A stretch of 7,069 nt of DNA from Bacteroides sp. (GCA_030151845.1 JASLCM010000109.1:1-7069); one strand, 5' to 3'; numbered from the stretch's first letter, positions 1-6,361 are shown. Notes: a model not told the origin generated them from the sequence alone. Program-made: numbers and translations.

Positions 1-189
1 GAAGTTCTTGATGCTGATGCCTTCTCTCTGTTTCAAGAGAAAGGATTGTTTAACCAAGAAGTAGCCAACTCTTTCAGAGAGAACATCCTTTCTAAAGGTG
101 GAACAGAACACCCAATGACTCTTTATAAAAGATTTAGAGGGCAAGAACCAAGCATAGATGCTCTTCTTGTTAGAAATGGAATCAAATGA
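1..189 (+). CDS. dcp: M3 family metallopeptidase (peptidyl-dipeptidase Dcp-like), C-terminal 62 residues
   Basis: An open frame runs from base 1 to a TGA at 187-189 and encodes the last 62 residues of a larger protein. The ending, with Tyr-Lys-Arg-Phe-Arg-Gly then Glu-Pro and a final Asp-Ala-Leu-Leu...Asn-Gly-Ile-Lys, matches the conserved C-terminus of M3 zinc peptidases of the Dcp/oligopeptidase A group (family usually about 680-710 residues). The preceding segment, Phe-Arg-Glu-Asn-Ile-Leu-Ser-Lys-Gly-Gly then His-Pro-Met, is also typical. These enzymes remove C-terminal dipeptides or cleave short peptides. The HExxH zinc site lies outside the window, so catalytic competence cannot be judged. 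The stop overlaps the start of the next gene (ATGA), which suggests translational coupling. Placement within M3 (Dcp rather than another oligopeptidase) is inferred from the tail only. Confidence 0.85.
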   Translation, partial: EVLDADAFSLFQEKGLFNQEVANSFRENILSKGGTEHPMTLYKRFRGQEPSIDALLVRNGIK

Positions 190-695
190 TACGTAAATTA
201 TTAATTAATATATCTATTATCCTGTGTGTTACAGCTATATATAGCTGTAACAACACAGATGATATTCAGGCTATTTTTACAGAAAAGACCTGGAAGCTAA
301 CCTCTATCTCACATAAGAATGGAGAAAGATCGAAAGACTACTGGATGAACAGCCAGGGAGAATTCGATGAAGAGGCCTTTAAAAAAAGTATGGAATTATC
401 TGTAACTATCGATTTTTCCGGAAAATCTGAACAAGATATCATTCAAGGAGATTTCCACTCCGATGCTGCAGGTGTACCTATAGATGGAAACTGGAAAGCA
501 GACGCATCAAGTAGAACTTTTAATACTTGGAGTATAAAAGGAGGTTCTCCAACTGATATCTATACGAAAGCATTCCTTGATGCGTTAAAAAACTCATTTC
601 GCTACCAAGGTGACGAATATAATCTTTACATCTATTTCAAAGAGGGGCAACAAGAAAAAATGCTCATGTTAAAACCACTAAATCGTGAAAAGTAA
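186..695 (+). CDS. Small predicted lipoprotein of unknown function (DUF4847-like)
   Basis: This 169-residue protein starts with Met-Ile-Arg-Lys and a hydrophobic stretch (residues 5-18), followed by Ile-Tyr-Ser-Cys with Cys21 as the likely lipidated residue, so it is probably exported and membrane-anchored. After the cysteine comes Asn-Asn-Thr-Asp-Asp, an acidic patch that resembles, but does not exactly match, the lipoprotein surface-export signals described in Bacteroidota. The mature part begins with a Thr-Trp-Lys-Leu-Thr-Ser-Ile strand and alternates short beta-like segments, as in META/HslJ or lipocalin-like small beta proteins. I believe it corresponds to the Bacteroidales family DUF4847, from memory of family and position. 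No enzymatic motif is visible. It is coupled to the upstream peptidase by an ATGA overlap and overlaps the deaminase gene by 11 bp. Function is unknown. Confidence 0.8.
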   Translation: MIRKLLINISIILCVTAIYSCNNTDDIQAIFTEKTWKLTSISHKNGERSKDYWMNSQGEFDEEAFKKSMELSVTIDFSGKSEQDIIQGDFHSDAAGVPIDGNWKADASSRTFNTWSIKGGSPTDIYTKAFLDALKNSFRYQGDEYNLYIYFKEGQQEKMLMLKPLNREK

Positions 696-1116
696 AGAAA
701 ATAAACAACTTGAGCTTGACAAACGTTACTTACGAATGGCAGCTATTTGGGCGGAAAACTCTTACTGTATTAGACGCCAAGTTGGTGCTCTTATTGTAAA
801 AAACGAGATGATTATTTCCGATGGATATAATGGAACTCCTTCGGGTTTTGAAAACATCTGTGAAGATGAAAATAACCAAACAAAACCTTATGTTTTGCAT
901 GCAGAGGCAAATGCAATTACTAAAATTGCAAGATCAAATAACAGTAGTGATGGAGCAACCATGTATGTAACAGCTGCACCTTGTATAGAATGTGCAAAAC
1001 TAATTATTCAAGCTGGAGTAAAAAGAGTTGTATATTCTGAGCAATACCGACTCAGAGATGGAATAGAGCTTCTCGAAAGAGCCAATATAGAGGTAGTATT
1101 AATTGAACTGATATAA
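685..1116 (+). CDS. Deoxycytidylate (dCMP) deaminase, ComEB-like
   Basis: A 143-residue zinc-dependent deaminase. It carries the full cytidine deaminase signature: His72-Ala-Glu74 (zinc ligand and proton shuttle) and Pro99-Cys100-x-x-Cys103 (the other two zinc ligands). The Gly-Tyr-Asn-Gly-Thr-Pro-Ser-Gly motif (47-54) is typical of dCMP deaminases and not of cytosine or tRNA deaminases. The expected reaction is dCMP to dUMP plus ammonia in the cytosol, feeding thymidylate synthase. Length fits the short bacterial form (about 140-150). The start is a GTG at 685. A stop in the same frame at 679-681 rules out anything earlier except an ATC, and the next ATG (736) would remove the conserved Asp-Lys-Arg-Tyr-Leu-Arg segment. 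The gene overlaps the lipoprotein gene by 11 bp, so its translation is probably coupled. Confidence 0.93.
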   Translation: MKSKENKQLELDKRYLRMAAIWAENSYCIRRQVGALIVKNEMIISDGYNGTPSGFENICEDENNQTKPYVLHAEANAITKIARSNNSSDGATMYVTAAPCIECAKLIIQAGVKRVVYSEQYRLRDGIELLERANIEVVLIELI

Positions 1117-1153
1117 CTAGTAACATTTTTCGTAATTCAAGATTCGTTTATTG

Positions 1154-2830
1154 ATGAATAAAAGAAATTCTTATAGATTTATTCCTATTGTAATAGCTGC
1201 AAGTGTAGTCTTAGGAATTTTTATTGGCAATTATTATTCACGCCACTACTCAAGTTCAAAAATGGGGATTATACATAGTTCTCCTAATAAAATAAACACA
1301 CTACTTAGAATAGTTGAGGATCAGTATGTGGATAGTGTCGATATCAGTAAACTTGTTGAGGATGCTATGCCTAATATATTAGCTGAGCTAGACCCTCACT
1401 CAAGCTATATCCCCGCTTCACTCCTTCAAGAGGTTAACTCTGAGTTAGAAGGTAGCTTTAGTGGTATAGGTGTAATGTTTAGCATCCAAGAAGATACCAT
1501 CCATATTAGTGATGTCATTGAAGGAGGACCATCAGAAAAAGTGGGAATTCTTCCAGGAGATAGAATTGTGACCGTAGATGATTCGCTTTTTGTAGGTAAA
1601 GAGTTAACCAACATGAAAGCGATGAAAAAACTAAAAGGTCCTAAAGATACTGCAGTTAAACTTGGTATCAAAAGAGCTGGAGAGAAAGAACTACTATCAA
1701 TTACTGTTATTCGAGGAGACATCCCTCAACATAGTGTGGATGCAACCTATAAGATTACTGATGATATAGGCTATATTCTTATCTCTAAATTTAGTAGAAC
1801 AACTCATATTGAACTTCTCAATGCACTAGCTTTATTTGAACATGAAAAAGTTTCAGGACTCATCATTGACTTAAGAGGCAATACTGGTGGTTATATGGAA
1901 GCTGCCGTTCGAATGGTCAATGAGTTCTTACCAGAAGGGAAACTCATTGTTTACACCAAAGGACGAAACTTTCCAAGAACAGAAGAGTTTGCTCTAGGCA
2001 CTGGAAGCTGTCAAAAAACCCCTCTGGTTGTATTAATAAACGAGGGCTCTGCATCAGCTAGTGAGATCTTTGCTGGGGCAATTCAAGACAATGACCGAGG
2101 TGTTCTCGTAGGAAGAAGATCTTTTGGTAAAGGGCTAGTACAACAACCCATTAATTTTAGTGATGGCTCTGCTATCCGCCTCACTATAGCTAGATACTAT
2201 ACACCTTCAGGAAGAAGTATCCAACGCCCTTATGAGAACGGTCGTTCAGATCAATACGATATGGACCTTCTTCGTAGATACGAACATGGTGAATTCTTTT
2301 CTGCAGATAGTATTAAGCAGGATGAATCAAAGATTTTCTATACAAGCATAGGACGCCCTGTTTACGGTGGCGGAGGAATTATGCCTGACTACTTTGTTCC
2401 CCAGGATACAACAGGAGCCTCATCCTACCTTACAGAAGTTTTAACAAAAGGATTAACCGTTCAGTTTAGCTTTAAATACAGCGATAACAACAGAGAAAAG
2501 CTAAGCAAGTTCACCTCAAATGAAGAGCTAGTTAACCACCTTAACCGAAATAATGTCATAGAACAATTCATTCAATTTGCTTCAAGTAAAGGAGTACAGC
2601 GAAGAAATATTTTAATTCGCCGCTCTTATAAGCTATTAGAACAGAACATTTATGGTAACATAATCTATAACATCAAAGGAAAACAAGAGTATATCAAATA
2701 CCTAAACAATACCGATGAAACAGTACACAAGGCTATTGAGCTGTTAAAAGAGGGGAAAACTATCCCCACATTAGTCAAGCAAGATACTATAAGTACCGCT
2801 AATCAAGTACCAGATGAATCCAAAGAGTGA
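1154..2830 (+). CDS. S41 family C-terminal processing peptidase (CtpA/Prc-like), membrane-anchored
   Basis: A 558-residue serine peptidase numbered from the ATG at 1154; a TTG at 1151 directly before it is a less likely start. Residues 8-26 form an N-terminal membrane segment without a lipobox, so the catalytic part should sit in the periplasm. An S41 N-terminal helical region (about 45-100) includes the conserved Leu-Asp-Pro-His-Ser. A PDZ domain follows (about 103-185) with Gly-Ile-Gly-Val at 104-107 and Leu-Pro-Gly-Asp at 133-136. The S41 core has Arg-Gly-Asn-Thr-Gly-Gly (241-246) and Gly-Ser-Ala-Ser-Ala-Ser-Glu (298-304). By spacing to E. coli Prc/Tsp, the catalytic residues are Ser301, Lys326 and Gln330. 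A charged C-terminal extension of about 120 residues follows. It lies 37 bp after the deaminase gene and overlaps the next gene by 17 bp. The substrate is not predictable here. Confidence 0.95.
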   Translation: MNKRNSYRFIPIVIAASVVLGIFIGNYYSRHYSSSKMGIIHSSPNKINTLLRIVEDQYVDSVDISKLVEDAMPNILAELDPHSSYIPASLLQEVNSELEGSFSGIGVMFSIQEDTIHISDVIEGGPSEKVGILPGDRIVTVDDSLFVGKELTNMKAMKKLKGPKDTAVKLGIKRAGEKELLSITVIRGDIPQHSVDATYKITDDIGYILISKFSRTTHIELLNALALFEHEKVSGLIIDLRGNTGGYMEAAVRMVNEFLPEGKLIVYTKGRNFPRTEEFALGTGSCQKTPLVVLINEGSASASEIFAGAIQDNDRGVLVGRRSFGKGLVQQPINFSDGSAIRLTIARYYTPSGRSIQRPYENGRSDQYDMDLLRRYEHGEFFSADSIKQDESKIFYTSIGRPVYGGGGIMPDYFVPQDTTGASSYLTEVLTKGLTVQFSFKYSDNNREKLSKFTSNEELVNHLNRNNVIEQFIQFASSKGVQRRNILIRRSYKLLEQNIYGNIIYNIKGKQEYIKYLNNTDETVHKAIELLKEGKTIPTLVKQDTISTANQVPDESKE

Positions 2831-3335
2831 GGTTAGAAAATATATTGCCGAGAAAAAAAAAGAGTACACAGAAAGTGAACTTGCTAAAGAATCACTAATC
2901 CTTACAAACAGACTGATTCAATTAGCTTGTTTTAAAAAAGCTCAAACTATTCTTTTATACCACTCTTTGCCAGATGAGGTTTCTACCCATCAGCTAATCT
3001 CTTCGTGGTGTAACAAAAAAGAGATTCTTCTTCCAGTCGTCCATGGAGATGAACTTCTTATTAAAAAGTATTCAAAAAACCTATCAACAGGCAGTTTTGG
3101 GATACTAGAACCTATTGGACCAAACTTTATTAATTTTAACAAAATAGACTTAGCCATCATTCCTGGTGTTGCCTTTGATAATGAAGGACGAAGACTAGGT
3201 AGAGGAAAAGGATATTACGACCGACTTCTCCCTAAGATAAAAGCATACAAGCTTGGGATTTGTTTTCCTTTTCAACTCATCGATAAAGTTCCTACAGATG
3301 AATACGACATCAGGATGGATGAGATTTTATCATGA
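2814..3335 (+). CDS. 5-formyltetrahydrofolate cyclo-ligase (5,10-methenyl-THF synthetase)
   Basis: A 173-residue protein of the family that converts 5-formyl-THF to 5,10-methenyl-THF using ATP in the cytosol. This clears an inhibitory folate storage form and returns it to the one-carbon pool. Diagnostic motifs are Gly-Ile-Leu-Glu-Pro (96-100), Ile-Pro-Gly-Val-Ala-Phe-Asp (116-122), and Arg-Leu-Gly-Arg-Gly-Lys-Gly-Tyr-Tyr-Asp-Arg (127-137), the phosphate/folate-binding signature. Near the N-terminus, Lys and Arg residues at 4, 8 and 9 fit the usual basic start of the family. Length is normal (about 170-200). The first 17 bp lie inside the end of the S41 peptidase gene, and the end overlaps the next gene by ATGA, so translation of the block is probably coupled. 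The common gene name varies among genomes (fau, ygfA, yqgN), so no symbol is given. Confidence 0.94.
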   Translation: MNPKSEVRKYIAEKKKEYTESELAKESLILTNRLIQLACFKKAQTILLYHSLPDEVSTHQLISSWCNKKEILLPVVHGDELLIKKYSKNLSTGSFGILEPIGPNFINFNKIDLAIIPGVAFDNEGRRLGRGKGYYDRLLPKIKAYKLGICFPFQLIDKVPTDEYDIRMDEILS

Positions 3336-4120
3336 TAGAAAATAATTACCACACACATACTTACAGATGCAAACATGCCTCAGGAAGCGATGAAGATTAC
3401 GTTAAAGCAGCAATCAAAGCTGGATTTAAAACTCTAGGTTTTGCAGACCACACTCCTTGGAACTTTGACTCCTCATTTGTATCCACAATGCGTATGGAAC
3501 CTAAAGAACTCCCTGGATATATTCAAAGTATCAGAAGACTACAAAAAAAGTACAAAAATCAAATCAATATAAAGCTTGGATTAGAGTGTGAACTATATAC
3601 TAGATACTTAGATTGGCTCAAAGAGATTGTTAAAGAGTACCAAGTAGAATACCTCATTTTTGGAAATCATTTCTATGAGACCGAAGAACACTACCCCTAT
3701 TTTGGTTCAAACTGCGACTCACAAGAGTACTTTGACCTATATGTAGAGTCTACTATTAAAGCTATGGAATCTGATCTATTCTCATACATTGCCCACCCAG
3801 ACCTTTTCATGAGATCTTTTAACTCTTTTAATAAAAGCTGTGTAGAAGCCACTAGAAAAATCTGTAAAGCAGCAAACAAACACCAGATTCCTCTAGAATA
3901 TAACATTGGGTATATGAAACACAATGAACAACATAACATCAAGTCGTTCCCTTGCGATGAGTTTTGGCAAATAGCAGCCGATGAGAAATGCATAACGATA
4001 ATTGGTTATGATGCACATACACCAGAGGCCCTTACTGAGAAAAGATACATAACAAAAGCTCTTCAGAGAATAAACCAATTAGGACTAAAAAGAACCGAAC
4101 AAATAAAATTTTTACACTAA
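3332..4120 (+). CDS. PHP-domain phosphatase, HisK/HisJ (histidinol-phosphatase)-like
   Basis: A 262-residue PHP-fold metal-dependent phosphoesterase. All expected metal ligands are present: His7-Thr-His9 and His15 near the N-terminus, Asp39-His40 (in Ala-Asp-His-Thr-Pro-Trp), Glu85 (Gly-Leu-Glu-Cys-Glu-Leu), His113 (Gly-Asn-His-Phe-Tyr), His155 (Ala-His-Pro-Asp), and Asp227-x-His229 near the end. The opening pattern with Cys-Lys-His-Ala-Ser-Gly is that of monofunctional histidinol-phosphate phosphatases, and the length fits. No his gene is near, and many Bacteroidales use the unrelated HisB phosphatase for this step, so the true substrate could be another phosphate monoester. Its start overlaps the cyclo-ligase stop (ATGA). 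Its TAA overlaps the TAG of the opposing DUF721 gene, so it is the last gene of the forward operon. Confidence 0.85.
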   Translation: MIENNYHTHTYRCKHASGSDEDYVKAAIKAGFKTLGFADHTPWNFDSSFVSTMRMEPKELPGYIQSIRRLQKKYKNQINIKLGLECELYTRYLDWLKEIVKEYQVEYLIFGNHFYETEEHYPYFGSNCDSQEYFDLYVESTIKAMESDLFSYIAHPDLFMRSFNSFNKSCVEATRKICKAANKHQIPLEYNIGYMKHNEQHNIKSFPCDEFWQIAADEKCITIIGYDAHTPEALTEKRYITKALQRINQLGLKRTEQIKFLH

Positions 4121-4407
4121 CGAAAAATAATATTATTTATTACTCGAGAACCAACTTTTTTATTGAGAGCTTTAATCAAAAGCTCTCTTCCCATCATTAA
4201 CTCATGGCGAAGAGCTGCAGAAGTTAAGTGAACATACAATATATCATTTTTTATATAAAGATCACCAGTATATTTAGCCATAGCTTCCCCTATTACCTGT
4301 GGCCAAGCATCTAATAAACGCTGTTGATTAAGAGGTGTCTCTAAAGACTCCCTGCGCAAATATTGCTGAATTAACTTTCCTATAGGTTCCGCATTTTTTC
4401 TCTTCAT
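4117..4407 (-). CDS. DUF721 protein (DciA-like)
   Basis: A 96-residue basic protein consisting of little more than one DUF721 domain. Recognisable points are the N-terminal helix with Pro-Ile-Gly-Lys-Leu-Ile, then Ala-Trp35-Pro-x-Val-Ile-Gly40, a beta strand reading Asp-Ile-Leu-Tyr-Val-His-Leu (55-61), then Ser-Ala-Ala-Leu-Arg-His-Glu-Leu (63-70), and a final Ile-Asn-Asn-Ile-Ile-Phe-Arg-like strand. DciA proteins of this family carry a KH-like nucleic-acid-binding fold and act with the replicative helicase DnaB in bacteria lacking DnaC/DnaI. The short Bacteroidota form has not, to my knowledge, been studied in detail, so the helicase role is an inference. It starts one base after the recF stop, and this pairing supports a DNA replication role. 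Its 3' end overlaps the opposing PHP gene. Confidence 0.88.
   Translation of the reverse strand: MKRKNAEPIGKLIQQYLRRESLETPLNQQRLLDAWPQVIGEAMAKYTGDLYIKNDILYVHLTSAALRHELMMGRELLIKALNKKVGSRVINNIIFR
4165..4187. other. Perfect 9-bp stem-loop inside the DUF721 gene
   Basis: GAGAGCTTT (4165-4173) and AAAGCTCTC (4179-4187) are perfect inverted repeats separated by AATCA. On the + strand the structure lies 45 bases past the PHP gene stop, so it could end the forward operon transcript, although no T-tract follows it. On the - strand it falls within the codons for the helix Arg-Glu-Leu-Leu-Ile-Lys-Ala-Leu of the DUF721 protein. The pairing is seen directly; any terminator role is inferred. Confidence 0.5.
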
Positions 4408-4408
4408 A

Positions 4409-5521
4409 CTAATTTGATAACTCCTCTACTTGACCATTCATTACTTGAAACATTTTATAGTCTCCACCTATTTTTTGTAAAATTGAATCTAAATACTCTC
4501 TATTGGTATCTGTTATAAAGATTTGTCCAAAAGCATCACTAGCCACCAGTTTTACAATTTGCTCAACCCGCTCTGCATCTAACTTATCAAAGATATCATC
4601 AAGTAGCAACAGGGGTGTTTTAGCCCCCGTACGCTTTAAATAGGCAAATTGAGCCAGCTTCAATGCAATTAAAAAAGTTTTTGTTTGTCCCTCAGACCCT
4701 TCCTTTTTAATTGGAAACCCTCCTAGCTCCATAACTAAATCATCTTTGTGAATACCTTTAAGAGAGAACCCCATAATCCGGTCTCGCTCCCTACTCTGAC
4801 TTAGCAAAGTAGACAAAGGATCTTCAAACAGCTGACAAGAATAGGTTAAGCGTACCTTCTCTTGTCCGGTCGATATTAAGGAGTAGAACTCTTGAAATAT
4901 TGGAGTAAACTCTTCAATAAATCGAACACGTCCCTCATGAACAAAAGTCCCAGTCTCAGCCATAATCTCCTCCCAGATCACAAACTCATCATCGGCAATG
5001 CGCTCATCATTTTTCAGTAAAGCATTTCTATGAGCCATTGCTTTATTGTATTGTATTAAAGCAGAAAGATATTTTTTATCATATTGGGAAATAACCACAT
5101 CCATGAACTTCCTTCGCTCATCACTCCCTCCTAATATTAAAACTGAGTCTGCAGGCGTAACCATAACTAAAGGAATTCTTCCAATATGGTCTGATAATTT
5201 AGTATACTCTTTTTTATTTCTTTTAAATTGCTTCTTTTGTCGACGCTTAACTCCACAATAAATTTCATCCAACTCTTCAACCTCTTTTTCAAGAGAATCG
5301 TACCACCCCTGAATCATAAAGAAATCTGCCCCATGTCTGATGTTTTGTGAGTCGATAGGGTTAGTAGCACTCTTACAAAATGAGAGGTAGTAAATCGCAT
5401 CCAATAGATTGGTCTTCCCCATCCCATTTAACCCAAAAAAACAGTTCAGTTTATTAGAAAAGGTCAAATCAACCTCAACAATATTCTTATAATTAAGTAA
5501 AGATATTCTTTTAATAACCAT
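4409..5521 (-). CDS. recF: DNA replication and repair protein RecF
   Basis: A 370-residue SMC-like ABC ATPase of normal RecF length. The N-terminus reads Ile-Lys-Arg-Ile-Ser-Leu-Leu-Asn-Tyr-Lys-Asn-Ile, the usual first strand. Walker A is Gly30-Leu-Asn-Gly-Met-Gly-Lys36-Thr37. The ABC signature is Glu-Gly-Ser-Glu-Gly-Gln-Thr-Lys-Thr (274-282). Walker B is Leu-Leu-Leu-Leu-Asp308-Asp309 (304-309), followed by the D-loop Asp-Lys-Leu-Asp (312-315). Arg-Arg-Lys-Phe-Met-Asp (136-141), in the signature stretch after Gly-Gly-Ser, is also family-specific. RecF loads RecA at single-strand gaps with RecO and RecR. It is the first gene of a leftward pair with the DUF721 gene, and a promoter-like site lies about 20 bp upstream. 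No dnaA or dnaN is next to it here. The start at 5519-5521 leaves no conserved residues outside. Confidence 0.97.
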   Translation of the reverse strand: MVIKRISLLNYKNIVEVDLTFSNKLNCFFGLNGMGKTNLLDAIYYLSFCKSATNPIDSQNIRHGADFFMIQGWYDSLEKEVEELDEIYCGVKRRQKKQFKRNKKEYTKLSDHIGRIPLVMVTPADSVLILGGSDERRKFMDVVISQYDKKYLSALIQYNKAMAHRNALLKNDERIADDEFVIWEEIMAETGTFVHEGRVRFIEEFTPIFQEFYSLISTGQEKVRLTYSCQLFEDPLSTLLSQSRERDRIMGFSLKGIHKDDLVMELGGFPIKKEGSEGQTKTFLIALKLAQFAYLKRTGAKTPLLLLDDIFDKLDAERVEQIVKLVASDAFGQIFITDTNREYLDSILQKIGGDYKMFQVMNGQVEELSN

Positions 5522-5541
5522 TAAATTACAGCATTAGTCTA

Positions 5542-5573
5542 CAAAAATAAGAAGAATATTAGGTATAATAAAA
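5542..5573 (-). promoter_or_regulatory. Predicted promoter for recF-DUF721
   Basis: Read leftward, TATTTTTG (5549 down to 5542) matches the Bacteroidota -7 consensus TAnnTTTG exactly. A T-run (TTTT, 5573-5570) lies 20 bp upstream where TTTG is expected for the -33 element. Transcription would start near 5535-5537, giving a short leader of about 15 bases. The -33 box is imperfect and the region is AT-rich, so chance matches are possible. Confidence 0.5.
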
Positions 5574-5587
5574 AAGATAGTTTTAAA

Positions 5588-5619
5588 TTTCATTTATACT
5601 GAGAAATACCCTACTTTTG
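5588..5619 (+). promoter_or_regulatory. Predicted promoter for the TPR membrane protein gene
   Basis: TACTTTTG at 5612-5619 fits the Bacteroidota -7 element TAnnTTTG, and TTTC at 5588-5591 sits 20 bp upstream in place of the -33 TTTG. This spacing is the usual one. The start of transcription would be near 5625, leaving an untranslated leader of about 50 bases rich in A and T. Confidence 0.5.
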
Positions 5620-5674
5620 CTTTCCGTATTTATACACTATAGGTTTAGGAAAAGTTTAAAATATTTAAAATACA

Positions 5675-6361
5675 ATGACAAAACAAAAAGAGCACAAAGA
5701 ACAACTAAATGTTGAGGAAGCTTTAACCAAATCAGAAGCTTTTATTATCAAAAATAAGAAGTCTATTCTTGCTACAGTAGCTGTACTAGTCCTATTAACA
5801 GCAGGTGTACTTATTTATAACAACTTCTACGCTAAACCGCGTCAACACAAAGCTCAAATTGCTTTAATCAAAGGACAACAATACTTTGAACAAGGAAACT
5901 ATGAATATGTTCTCAATGGAGACAGTATTGGCTTCAACGGATTAGAAGCAGAGGTAATCAATAAGTACGGCAACACAAAAGCAGGAAACCTTGCTCATGC
6001 ATATATTGGTATATCAAATGCAAAGCTAGGAAACTTTGAAGCAGCAGTTAAATCACTTGAAAAATTTAATGCAAAAGATGTAATGGTAGCTCCAGCTATC
6101 TTAGCCGCAACAGGAAACTGCTACGCAGAATTAGGAAAATTTGACAAGGCTAGCGATCTTCTAATGCAAGCAGCAAATAAAGCAGACAATAATACATTAA
6201 GTCCTATCTTCTTACTTCAAGCAGGAGAACTATTGATTAAACAAGACAAAGCAGATGCAGCTCTCAAAGCCTATACACAGATCAAAGAGAAGTATAGTAA
6301 CTCATACCAAGCAATGGATATCGAAAAATACATAGAAAGAGCTAAATCATTGAAGAAATAA
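5675..6361 (+). CDS. Membrane-anchored tetratricopeptide repeat protein (YfgM-like)
   Basis: A 228-residue protein with a charged cytoplasmic N-terminus (1-27), one transmembrane helix (about 29-48), and a C-terminal region of TPR-like helical pairs (about 57-225). The repeats show the pattern of Ala/Gly/Leu with Gly-Asn-Phe-Glu-Ala-Ala (119-124), Gly-Lys-Phe-Asp-Lys-Ala (154-159) and Asp-Lys-Ala-Asp-Ala-Ala-Leu (191-197). This architecture matches YfgM-type proteins, which in E. coli partner the periplasmic chaperone PpiD at the Sec translocon. In this phylum the same layout is usually annotated only as a tetratricopeptide repeat protein, so a YfgM-like role is an inference. It has its own predicted promoter and is followed by a hairpin, so it may be a single-gene transcript, with partial read-through to ribH possible. 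Confidence 0.9.
   Translation: MTKQKEHKEQLNVEEALTKSEAFIIKNKKSILATVAVLVLLTAGVLIYNNFYAKPRQHKAQIALIKGQQYFEQGNYEYVLNGDSIGFNGLEAEVINKYGNTKAGNLAHAYIGISNAKLGNFEAAVKSLEKFNAKDVMVAPAILAATGNCYAELGKFDKASDLLMQAANKADNNTLSPIFLLQAGELLIKQDKADAALKAYTQIKEKYSNSYQAMDIEKYIERAKSLKK

Larger units (their letters stand above)
5522..5674. promoter_or_regulatory. Divergent intergenic region between recF and the TPR gene
   Basis: These 153 bases separate the recF start (leftward) from the TPR gene start (rightward) and are very AT-rich. They contain one plausible Bacteroidota-type promoter per direction, described separately. I see no RNA gene, no operator-like inverted repeat, and no Shine-Dalgarno sequence before either start. 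Confidence 0.7.

Noticed and set aside
1117..1153. Separate promoter for the S41 peptidase gene
   Set aside because: The 37-base gap has no TAnnTTTG match with a suitable upstream box; operon transcription is simpler.
1426..1722. 98-residue reverse-strand open frame inside the S41 peptidase gene
   Set aside because: It lies fully within a well-supported gene, has Ser/Pro/Leu-rich antisense-like composition and no recognisable motif.
3697..4078. Two reverse-strand open frames inside the PHP gene
   Set aside because: Both are antisense to conserved metal-site codons, overlap each other, and have no recognisable domain.
4125..4138. 14-bp AT-only perfect palindrome in the end of the DUF721 gene
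   Set aside because: It has no loop and no G-C pairs, so it would not fold stably, and its codons are explained by the conserved Asn-Asn-Ile-Ile-Phe ending.
5046..5261. 71-residue + strand open frame inside recF
   Set aside because: Antisense shadow of conserved RecF codons with no domain or promoter.
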